From contig CAKTTR010000049.1 of assembly GCA_934615645.1 (NCBI GenBank), positions 1-15,202 on the forward strand: DNA of 15,202 bases. The letters are read 5' to 3'. Every line of letters starts with the position of its first letter. Positions within the stretch are counted from its first letter, which is position 1. The translations under genes were made by a program, and so were the position numbers. This DNA is from an uncultured Oscillospiraceae bacterium (lineage in GTDB: Bacteria; Bacillota; Clostridia; Oscillospirales; Oscillospiraceae). The notes beneath the pieces were generated by a model. That model worked only from the letters and a program-made list of their open reading frames with translations. It had not been told where the DNA came from and ran no database searches. This document shows positions 1 through 5,390 of the stretch, in pieces.

Positions 1-618
1 ACCTCGTCCAACACGTTTGCGCCCAATGATCCGATGCAGCGCTGCATGCTGGTCTCCGTCCTCTGGCGCATCGCAGGCAAGCCGGATTACACCAACACCG
101 GCCGGGCGCCGTTCACGGATAGCGAGCCTAACTCCTGGTATGCCGCTGCTCTGAACTGGGCTGTGGAGAACAAGATCGTCGCCGGGTACGACGACGGCAC
201 GTTCCGCCCGAAGGACTCCATCACGAGAGAGCAGATCGCCGCCTTCCTGTACCGCTTTGCCGGTTACTTGAAGCTGGATACGACGGCGCGGGCGAACTTC
301 GCCAGCTTTGCCGATGCAAACCAGGTCAGCAGCTACGCCAGAGACGCCATGTCCTGGGCGGTTGCCAGCGAGCTGATCTACGGCAAGGGCAAGAACAATC
401 TGGACCCGCGCGGCACGGCGACCCGTGCAGAAGTCGCGGCCTTCGTCATGCGGTTCACCAAGCTGATGGACAAGCAGGCGGAGACGACGCCGGAAAAGCA
501 GGCCCAGACCGAAGCTGCGCAGACTCCTGCTTCGCAGGTGGACCCCGCTCCGGCGGAAGCGCCCCAGGCCGAGACGGATGTCCCGGCTGAGGCTGCAGCT
601 CCGGCAGAAAACGGTTGA
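1..618 (+). CDS. SLH-domain surface-layer protein, C-terminal part (5' end outside window)
   Basis: The frame is open from base 1, so the gene starts upstream; the ATG at 34 is internal to a repeat, not a start. SLH (S-layer homology) repeats anchor exported proteins to secondary cell-wall polymer. The fragment shows the end of one repeat (FAPNDPMQR, then LWRIAGKP), one complete repeat (FTDSEPNSWYAAALNWAV ... IVAGYDDGTFRPKDSITREQ), and a more divergent third (FADANQVSSYARDAMSWAV ... LDPRGTATRAEVA). A low-complexity Ala/Pro/Glu/Gln/Thr tail of about 45 residues follows from roughly base 480 to the stop. SLH repeats at the extreme C-terminus fit an anchor module with the functional domain upstream, but that domain is not visible. 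The third repeat has GKGKNN in place of the usual GYxDGT turn, so it may bind weakly. The family call is firm; the function of the whole protein is unknown. Confidence 0.9.
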   Translation, partial: TSSNTFAPNDPMQRCMLVSVLWRIAGKPDYTNTGRAPFTDSEPNSWYAAALNWAVENKIVAGYDDGTFRPKDSITREQIAAFLYRFAGYLKLDTTARANFASFADANQVSSYARDAMSWAVASELIYGKGKNNLDPRGTATRAEVAAFVMRFTKLMDKQAETTPEKQAQTEAAQTPASQVDPAPAEAPQAETDVPAEAAAPAENG

Positions 619-643
619 TTTACTGTCTTAACAGCAGGATAAT
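615..643 (+). promoter_or_regulatory. Candidate sigma-A promoter overlapping the SLH gene stop
   Basis: The sequence shows TTGATT (615-620), a 17-nt spacer and GATAAT (638-643). The -35 overlaps the SLH stop codon. A transcript would start near 650 and meet the strong hairpin at 681-708, so it could only make a short RNA. The -35 context (ACGGTTGATTTACTG) is nearly repeated at the promoter 857-885. Moderate: motif match only. Confidence 0.4.
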
Positions 644-649
644 TGCAAT

Positions 650-725
650 CGTAAGCGGCACATGCCGCAAAAACACTAAAACGCCCCGGTGCTTCGGCAC
701 CGGGGCGTACGTGTATCGCTTTTTC
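650..725 (+). ncRNA. Candidate small RNA between promoter and UUCG terminator
   Basis: Inferred from a promoter-like element (615-643) followed within about 75 nt by an intrinsic terminator. The stretch would contain a small hairpin (GCGGC at 655-659 with GCCGC at 664-668, loop ACAT), an A-rich single-stranded linker (669-681) and the terminator stem. There is no convincing short ORF with a ribosome-binding site. It could equally be just the 3' UTR of the SLH gene. No known RNA family is recognised. Confidence 0.22.
681..724 (+). terminator. Strong intrinsic terminator with C(UUCG)G tetraloop
   Basis: A perfect 12-bp stem (681-692 with 697-708) is closed by a TTCG tetraloop in the extra-stable C(UUCG)G context. 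A T-run lies at 720-724. The T-run is about 11 nt beyond the stem, which is further than usual, so efficiency is uncertain. It ends the SLH gene and would also end the candidate small RNA. Confidence 0.75.
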
Positions 726-856
726 TTGTGCGCATTCGAAAAGGGGAGAAGCGACCAGTGAACGGGTCAGCCCTTCCGGTAAAACGGTAGAATGGGGCGG
801 CAGGCAGCGTGGGCAGCGCAATTCTTCTCGCCTGCGGAATTTCCACCGGAGAACGG

Positions 857-885
857 TTGATTTTACTGCGGCGGGCTGCTATAAT
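857..885 (+). promoter_or_regulatory. Sigma-A promoter for the ASKHA/[2Fe-2S] gene
   Basis: TTGATT (857-862), a 17-nt spacer and a perfect TATAAT (880-885). Transcription would start near 892, giving a leader of about 60 nt before the ATG at 953, whose ribosome-binding site is GGAG at 941-944. Confidence 0.75.
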
Positions 886-952
886 AAGAACGATTCCGAA
901 TTTGCTGCGGAAAGCGGCAAAGTTGCGATAGAAAAATAAAGGAGCAATCAGT

Positions 953-2488
953 ATGGCTACTGTTACGATTTCCCACGCGGGGCGGCAAAGTGTCGCGGAG
1001 GTCGCCGCCGGCGCGAATCTTTTGAAGGTGCTGCAGGACGCGGATGTCTCCACCTCCTTCCCCTGCAATGGCAACCACACCTGCGGCAAGTGCCGCGTGA
1101 TCGTCTCCGGCGCGGTCAGCCCGATGGATGAGCAGGAGCGCCTGCTGCTGGGCGCGGCGGCGGACTCGATGCGCCTGGCTTGCTTTACCACCGTTCTGGG
1201 CGACTGCAGCGTGACGATGCCCCGGTCCGGCGGCAATGAGCAGATCGCCGTCGACTACTCCGCTGACGACGCGGCGCTGGAGCCGATTTATTCCAGCGGC
1301 TACGGTGTCGCCGTCGATATCGGGACGACGACGGTCGTCGGCTATCTCTTCCGGCATGACAGCAAGGAGCCCCTGGGCGTCGTCGGCGAAATGAACAAGC
1401 AAAAGACGTTCGGCGCTGACGTTCTGAGCCGGATCGTCTACTGCAATGAGCATACCGTTCGGCCCCTGTGTCAGATCATCCGCCGCCAGATCGCTGGGAT
1501 CTGCGGCCAGCTGTGCGAGAAGGCGGGCATTGCGCTCGACGAGATCCGCGCTCTGTGCGTGACGGGCAACACGACGATGCTGCATATTTTCGCGGGTCTC
1601 GAGCCCCGCTCCCTGGCCTATGCGCCGTTTACGCCGCTGTCGCTGTTTGGCGATTGGCAGGAATTCCATCTGGACGGGATGCCGAAGACGGAGATCTATC
1701 TGCCCCGGAGCATCTCGGCCTATGTCGGCGCGGATATCACCTGCAGCCTGCTGGCCTCCGGCATCTGCCGCAAGACGGATAATGTTCTGCTGGTCGATAT
1801 TGGCACGAACGGCGAGATGGGGCTGCGTACGGCGGACGGCCTGGAGTGCTGCTCTACGGCGGCTGGCCCGGCGTTTGAAGGCGCGGGCATCTCCTGCGGC
1901 TCCAGCGCCTGCGAGGGCGCGATCAATACCGTCGCCGTGGCCGACGGCCATGTGGTCTATACGACCATCGGCGACGGCCCGGCCCAGTCTATCTGCGGCT
2001 CCGGCCTGATCGACGCGGTGGCGGCGCTGCTCCAGGTGGGGGAGATCCTGCCCAAGGGCCGCTTCCGGGAAAAGGGCGCGGCCAGTGTCCCCATTGGCGA
2101 TAGCGGCCTGACGCTGACCCGCAACGATATCGCCCAGCTGCTGCTGGCCAAGGGCGCGATCCGCGCCGGGATGGACACGCTGCTGCAGCACTGCAAGGTG
2201 GAGTACAAGGACCTGGACCATATCGTCTTCTGCGGCGGCTTCGGCAGCTACATTGACCCCCATTCGGCGGAGCTGATCGGCCTGATCCCGCCGGGCTTTG
2301 CGTGCAAGACCATCGCCATCGGCAACGCTGCCGGGACGGGCGCCAGCCGCATCCTGCAGAGCAAGCAGCTTGAACGGGAGGCCATGGGCATCGCCACGAA
2401 AGCCCACGCTGTCGAACTCTCGACGGACCCGCTGTTCAAGCCCAACTACGTCAAAGCCATGCGCTTCCCGGAGCAGAGCGCAGAATAA
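953..2488 (+). CDS. [2Fe-2S] ferredoxin + ASKHA-domain protein (RACo-like corrinoid activator family)
   Basis: 511 aa. The N-terminal ferredoxin fold has cysteines 38, 44, 47 and 77 (CX5CX2C...C), typical of a [2Fe-2S] cluster. An ASKHA ATPase region follows: DIGTTT at 122-127, VTGNTT at 203-208, DIGTNG at 282-287, a Gly/Ser-rich stretch (GPAFEGAGISCGSSACEGA), ICGSGLIDA, and GGFGS from 428. This is the DUF4445/RACo architecture. Characterised members use ATP to drive reductive reactivation of the Co(II) corrinoid of methyltransferases. At 511 aa it is shorter than RACo proteins of about 600 or more residues, and no corrinoid protein or methyltransferase is in the window, so the partner is unknown. 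It is monocistronic, with its own promoter (857-885) and terminator (2593-2625). ATG 953 is chosen because GGAG lies 8 nt upstream. Architecture is certain; substrate is inferred. Confidence 0.88.
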   Translation: MATVTISHAGRQSVAEVAAGANLLKVLQDADVSTSFPCNGNHTCGKCRVIVSGAVSPMDEQERLLLGAAADSMRLACFTTVLGDCSVTMPRSGGNEQIAVDYSADDAALEPIYSSGYGVAVDIGTTTVVGYLFRHDSKEPLGVVGEMNKQKTFGADVLSRIVYCNEHTVRPLCQIIRRQIAGICGQLCEKAGIALDEIRALCVTGNTTMLHIFAGLEPRSLAYAPFTPLSLFGDWQEFHLDGMPKTEIYLPRSISAYVGADITCSLLASGICRKTDNVLLVDIGTNGEMGLRTADGLECCSTAAGPAFEGAGISCGSSACEGAINTVAVADGHVVYTTIGDGPAQSICGSGLIDAVAALLQVGEILPKGRFREKGAASVPIGDSGLTLTRNDIAQLLLAKGAIRAGMDTLLQHCKVEYKDLDHIVFCGGFGSYIDPHSAELIGLIPPGFACKTIAIGNAAGTGASRILQSKQLEREAMGIATKAHAVELSTDPLFKPNYVKAMRFPEQSAE

Positions 2489-2497
2489 AACGCATCA

Positions 2498-2527
2498 CAT
2501 GACAAAATACACGCATGACAAAATACA
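2498..2527. repeat. Tandem 14-nt repeat, period 16
   Basis: CATGACAAAATACA occurs at 2498-2511 and again exactly at 2514-2527, separated by CG. It lies just after the stop of the ASKHA gene and abuts a GC-rich hairpin. It could be a slippage duplication or a protein site; nothing in the sequence decides. Confidence 0.8.
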
Positions 2528-2554
2528 GGCCCGCAGGCATCCTGCCTGCGGGCC
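2528..2554. repeat. Perfect 12-bp GC-rich inverted repeat
   Basis: GGCCCGCAGGCA (2528-2539) pairs completely with 2543-2554 around a 3-nt loop. No T-run follows on either strand, so it is not a classical intrinsic terminator. It may protect the 3' end of the upstream mRNA or assist termination at the next hairpin. Confidence 0.7.
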
Positions 2555-2588
2555 GGTTGCCGTACTTGGCGGCGAATTTGGGGCGCAG

Positions 2589-2625
2589 AAAAACGCAGCC
2601 GCGTTTGCGGCTGCGTGTGATTTTT
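2589..2625. terminator. Bidirectional intrinsic terminator between convergent genes
   Basis: A perfect 10-bp stem (2593-2602 with 2607-2616, loop GTTT) has TTTTT at 2621-2625 for plus-strand transcripts. The A-run at 2589-2593 becomes a U-run for minus-strand transcripts. It sits between the ASKHA gene (plus) and the GNAT gene (minus), exactly where a shared terminator is expected. Confidence 0.85.
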
Positions 2626-2674
2626 GGCGGGCTGATTTTTTGGCAGGCGGGGGCAAGCGCTGGGTGCATTGGGC

Positions 2675-3184
2675 TCACGGCTGCTGCTTGTGGGGGAGGG
2701 GGAGGTAGTAGGGGCAGATGTCTGCGTAGCTGCCGTCAGGCATATGAAAGCCGCCGGGGATGACGCCGAGCTGCTGGAAGCCCAGGCTCTCGTAAAGCCG
2801 CCGGGCCGGGGTATTCGTCGCGACGACGGCGTTGAACTGCAGGATCCGGAAGCCCAGCCGGGCGGCCTGGTCGATGCAGTCGCAGACCAGCTGGCGGCCG
2901 ACGCCGCGGCCCCGGGCGCTGGCGCTGACGGCGTAGCTGGCATTGCAGAGATGGCCGCAGCGGCCGACGTTATTGGGGTGCAGAATATAAAGCCCCAGAA
3001 TCTGGCCTGCCTCGTCGCAGGCGACGCCGCAGTGGCTCTGGGCTGCAAAAAAGGCGGCGCCGGTCTCTTGCGTCAGGCAGTCCTCCTGGGGAAATGCGTC
3101 GCCTGCGGCGACGACTTCGTTCCAGATGGCGCACAGGGCGGGCAGATCGTCTTGCGTATAGGGGCGAAGGGTGAGGGTGCTCAT
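2675..3184 (-). CDS. GNAT-family N-acetyltransferase
   Basis: 169 aa, one GNAT domain filling the chain. Acetyl-CoA-dependent transfer to an amine is the family reaction; the acceptor cannot be read from sequence. The N-terminal strand MSTLTLRPYTQDDLPAL is typical. Motif A is YAVSASARGRGVGRQLV, with the pyrophosphate loop RGRGVG at 91-96. The C-terminal motif B region has ATNTPARRLYESLGFQ, followed by GGFHMPDGSYADICPYYL. The central segment HPNNVGRCGHLCNASYAV resembles YncA/phosphinothricin-acetyltransferase-like GNATs. The start is placed at 3184: on the minus strand an AGGTAGGA-like site lies about 7 nt upstream. The gene stands alone on the minus strand, convergent with the ASKHA gene and divergent from the scaffold/GGGtGRT operon. 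Family sure, substrate unknown. Confidence 0.88.
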   Translation of the reverse strand: MSTLTLRPYTQDDLPALCAIWNEVVAAGDAFPQEDCLTQETGAAFFAAQSHCGVACDEAGQILGLYILHPNNVGRCGHLCNASYAVSASARGRGVGRQLVCDCIDQAARLGFRILQFNAVVATNTPARRLYESLGFQQLGVIPGGFHMPDGSYADICPYYLPLPHKQQP

Positions 3185-3247
3185 GCGGATTCCTACCTTT
3201 GGAGAGAATTCCCCGGGAAATACTGGGGGTTATCTAAAACAAAATTT

Positions 3248-3267
3248 ATCATAATCAAATCATAATC
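3248..3267. repeat. Direct repeat ATCATAATC, period 11
   Basis: ATCATAATC occurs at 3248-3256 and 3259-3267, one helical turn apart. The second copy abuts the -10 of the GNAT promoter, near the expected transcription start. This layout suits an operator, but the sequence is AT-rich and could recur by chance. Confidence 0.4.
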
Positions 3268-3268
3268 C

Positions 3269-3296
3269 ATTATAGCGCCCGGCGCGGAAAATGCAA
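3269..3296 (-). promoter_or_regulatory. Sigma-A promoter for the GNAT gene
   Basis: Read on the minus strand: TTGCAT (3296-3291), a 16-nt spacer and a perfect TATAAT (3274-3269). It would give a leader of about 78 nt before the ATG at 3184. Confidence 0.6.
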
Positions 3297-3333
3297 GCCT
3301 GGCGGGGGCGGGAGAAATTCCCGGCGGCAGTCA

Positions 3334-3362
3334 TTGACAAGCTTCCGCGATTTTTGTATAAT
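3334..3362 (+). promoter_or_regulatory. Perfect-consensus sigma-A promoter of the scaffold/GGGtGRT operon
   Basis: TTGACA (3334-3339), exactly 17 nt, TATAAT (3357-3362). Both hexamers match consensus fully, so strong, largely constitutive transcription is expected unless a regulator acts. The start would be near 3369, giving a leader of about 70 nt before the ATG at 3440. Confidence 0.85.
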
Positions 3363-3439
3363 AAGCCGGAAGGTTCAAAAAATAATCAGAATCTCTGGCG
3401 CGGCGCTTTGCTGCGGCAGGTACAGAAAGGAAAATTGCC

Positions 3440-4132
3440 ATGATCTATACGACGGAAGTACAGCATATGTGTCCGGTAGCGAAGGGCGCATACCATGGTC
3501 CGGCTCCCATTCCTGAAGAGGGCAAGTGGGTTCAGGCCAAAGAAATCAGCGACATCTCCGGCTTTACCCACGGCGTGGGCTGGTGTGCGCCGCAGCAGGG
3601 CGCCTGCAAGCTGAGCCTGAATGTGAAGGACGGCATCATCGAAGAAGCGCTGGTGGAGACCATCGGCTGCTCCGGCATGACCCATTCGGCGGCAATGGCC
3701 TCCGAGATCCTGATCGGCAAGACGCTGCTGGAAGCGCTGAACACGGACCTGGTCTGTGACGCCATCAATACGGCGATGCGGGAGCTGTTCCTGCAGATCG
3801 TCTATGGCCGGACGCAGTCCGCATTCTCCGAAGGCGGCCTGGCCGTCGGCGCCTCCCTGGAGGACCTGGGCAAGGGCCTGCGCAGCCAGGTCGGTACGAT
3901 GTTTGCGACGAAGGCAAAGGGCCCGCGCTATCTGGAAATGGCAGAAGGCTATGTCACCCGCGTTGCCCTCAACGGCGATGACGAGGTCGTCGGCTACGAA
4001 TTCATCAACCTGGGCAAGATGATGGAATTCATCAAGAAGGGCGATGAGGCCGGCGCTGCACTGGAAAAGGCCAAGGGTCATTATGGTCAGTTTGATAACG
4101 CTGCCAAATACATTGACCCCCGTCAGGACTAA
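3440..4132 (+). CDS. IscU/NifU-like iron-sulfur cluster scaffold protein
   Basis: 230 aa. Residues about 45-135 resemble the IscU/NifU N-terminal scaffold fold: GACKLSLNVKDGIIEEALVETIGC (given here by its ends, Cys56 and Cys77), then SAAMASEILIGKTLLEAL and Cys106. The Cys56/Cys77/Cys106 spacing parallels the three cluster-binding cysteines of IscU; Cys49 (GWCAPQQG) is an extra. The chain is longer than IscU (about 130-150 aa), with an N-terminal 40-residue lead and a C-terminal extension of about 95 residues that I cannot assign. Families of this type are known next to GGGtGRT genes, as here: the next gene starts 15 nt after this stop. No cysteine desulfurase is nearby, so it may be a specialised carrier. 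ATG 3440 has AGAAAGGA 8 nt upstream. Confidence 0.82.
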   Translation: MIYTTEVQHMCPVAKGAYHGPAPIPEEGKWVQAKEISDISGFTHGVGWCAPQQGACKLSLNVKDGIIEEALVETIGCSGMTHSAAMASEILIGKTLLEALNTDLVCDAINTAMRELFLQIVYGRTQSAFSEGGLAVGASLEDLGKGLRSQVGTMFATKAKGPRYLEMAEGYVTRVALNGDDEVVGYEFINLGKMMEFIKKGDEAGAALEKAKGHYGQFDNAAKYIDPRQD

Positions 4133-4147
4133 TGAGGAGGACGAAAC

Positions 4148-5149
4148 ATGGCACTGTTTGAAAGCTACGAAAGAAGAATTGATAAGATCAACGGCGTCCT
4201 GGCCCAGTACGGCATCGGCTCTGTGGAAGAGTGCCGCGAGATGTGCAAGGCCAAGGGCTTTGACCCGTATGAGATCACCAAGAGCATCCAGCCCATCTGC
4301 TTTGATAACGCGGCTTGGGCTTACTGCGTCGGCGCGGCCATCGCCATGAAGGCCGGCGTCAAGACGGCGGCGGACGCTGCCCGCAAGATCGGCGAAGGCC
4401 TGCAGGCCTTCTGCATCGACGGCTCCGTTGCGGACGACCGGAAGGTCGGTCTCGGCCACGGCAACCTGGGCGCCATGCTGCTGAGCGAGGACTCCAAGTG
4501 CTTCGCATTCCTGGCTGGCCACGAGTCCTTTGCCGCTGCGGAAGGCGCCATCGGCATCGTCAAGAACGCCAACAAGGCCCGCAAGGAGCCCCTGCGCGTC
4601 ATCCTGAACGGCCTGGGCAAGGATGCGGCCCAGATCATCTCCCGCATCAACGGCTTTACCTATGTGCAGACCCAGTTCGACTATGCCACGGGCAAGCTGA
4701 ACATCGTCCGCGAGGTCCGCTACTCCGAAGGCGAGCGCGCCAATGTCCGCTGCTATGGCGCGGACGACGTCCGCGAAGGCGTCGCCATCATGCACCATGA
4801 GGGCGTGGATGTCTCCATCACCGGCAACTCCACGAACCCGACCCGCTTCCAGCACCCGGTCGCCGGCACTTATAAGAAAGAGTGCATCGAGCAGGGCAAG
4901 AAGTACTTCTCCGTCGCTTCCGGCGGCGGCACGGGCCGTACCCTGCACCCGGATAACATGGCTGCAGGCCCCGCTTCCTACGGCATGACCGACACCATGG
5001 GCCGGATGCACTCCGACGCCCAGTTCGCCGGTTCCTCCTCTGTCCCGGCCCACGTCGAAATGATGGGCTTCCTGGGCATGGGCAACAACCCCATGGTCGG
5101 CGCGACGGTCGCAGTGGCAGTCGCGGTGGAAGAGGCGCTGAAGGGCTAA
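4148..5149 (+). CDS. GGGtGRT-family protein, function unknown
   Basis: 333 aa. The signature GGGTGRT is at residues 259-265, in SGGGTGRTLHPDNM, followed by a Gly/Met/Ala-rich C-terminus (GMTDTMGRMHSDAQFAGSS, FLGMGNNPMVGATVAVAVAVEE). The length is normal for the family. Eight cysteines are present, including C29, C33, C51 and C60 near the N-terminus, plus clustered His/Gly (LGHGNLG, MHHEGVD). These could bind metal or a cofactor, but no known catalytic motif is recognised. No signal peptide, so cytosolic. The start has GAGGAGG (4134-4140) 7 nt upstream. It is translated with the IscU-like protein from a full-consensus promoter and followed by a terminator at 5170-5205. Arg codons are nearly all CGC and Gly nearly all GGC, suggesting high expression. 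A role with the scaffold in metal-cluster handling is inference. Confidence 0.87.
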   Translation: MALFESYERRIDKINGVLAQYGIGSVEECREMCKAKGFDPYEITKSIQPICFDNAAWAYCVGAAIAMKAGVKTAADAARKIGEGLQAFCIDGSVADDRKVGLGHGNLGAMLLSEDSKCFAFLAGHESFAAAEGAIGIVKNANKARKEPLRVILNGLGKDAAQIISRINGFTYVQTQFDYATGKLNIVREVRYSEGERANVRCYGADDVREGVAIMHHEGVDVSITGNSTNPTRFQHPVAGTYKKECIEQGKKYFSVASGGGTGRTLHPDNMAAGPASYGMTDTMGRMHSDAQFAGSSSVPAHVEMMGFLGMGNNPMVGATVAVAVAVEEALKG

Positions 5150-5169
5150 TTTCATCTTTGCATGTTTCT

Positions 5170-5205
5170 ATCCCACCGACGGTTCGCCGCCGGTGGGATC
5201 GTTTT
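5170..5205 (+). terminator. Intrinsic terminator of the scaffold/GGGtGRT operon
   Basis: The stem ATCCCACCG (5170-5178) pairs with 5191-5199, extended inward by CGG/CCG after one A-C mismatch to a TTCG loop (5183-5186). TTTT follows at 5202-5205. It starts 21 nt after the stop codon. Confidence 0.85.
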
Positions 5206-5221
5206 ATGTTGCCAAGATCGC

Positions 5222-5242
5222 CAGGAAATTGGCAGGAAATTG
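5222..5242. repeat. Direct repeat CAGGAAATTG, period 11
   Basis: CAGGAAATTG at 5222-5231 and 5233-5242, one helical turn apart, about 43 bp upstream of the ktrB -35. TGCCAA (5210-5215) and TTGGCA (5229-5234) also form an inverted repeat here. It is a candidate activator or repressor site; unproven. Confidence 0.4.
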
Positions 5243-5284
5243 CCGCGCGCTGGGGGGCGGCGCGGGGAAATCGCTCTGCTTGTA

Positions 5285-5313
5285 TTGAAATGGGGACGTA
5301 AATGTGCTATATT
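5285..5313 (+). promoter_or_regulatory. Sigma-A promoter upstream of ktrB
   Basis: TTGAAA (5285-5290), a 17-nt spacer and TATATT (5308-5313). Likely start near 5320, leaving a leader of about 70 nt that can fold: GCAGGC (5334-5339) with GCCTGC (5366-5371) around CCCC/GGGG. The fold ends just before the GGAGG ribosome-binding site at 5380-5384. Confidence 0.6.
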
Positions 5314-5390
5314 ACAAATAAGTATAGCCAGCTGCAGGCGCTGTTTTGCGGCCCCGCTGGGGTGTGCCTGCTGTTGGATGGAGGCCGACT

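Larger units (their letters stand above)
619..952. other. 334-nt intergenic region
   Basis: It holds the candidate promoter (615-643), the UUCG terminator (681-724) and the promoter of the next gene (857-885). The middle part, about 728-845, has no supported gene. It shows only a loose inverted repeat (GCAGGC at 800-805 with GCCTGC at 830-835). Minus-strand reading frames through it lack a credible start region or family resemblance. Confidence 0.7.

Noticed and set aside
676..1236. Minus-strand frame across the 619-952 gap
   Set aside because: It overlaps the terminator and the N-terminus of the ASKHA gene, with no domain or credible start signal.
863..2407. 514-aa open frame on the minus strand opposite the ASKHA gene
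   Set aside because: The plus-strand frame has complete family motifs and a promoter. The antisense frame is Arg/Ala/Gln/Asp-rich with no recognisable domain, a shadow of GC-rich third positions.
3386..5155. 589-aa open frame on the minus strand opposite the scaffold/GGGtGRT operon
   Set aside because: Low-complexity composition typical of antisense of GGC/GCC codons. It runs straight through two genes and their junction, with no own ribosome-binding site or motif.
5314..5390. c-di-AMP (ydaO-type) riboswitch before ktrB
   Set aside because: The leader is only about 70 nt and lacks the conserved ydaO core; only a simple hairpin is visible.
5346..5390. TTG start extending KtrB by 15 residues
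   Set aside because: No ribosome-binding site at that TTG; ATG 5391 has GGAGG at 6 nt, and the extension falls in the folded leader.
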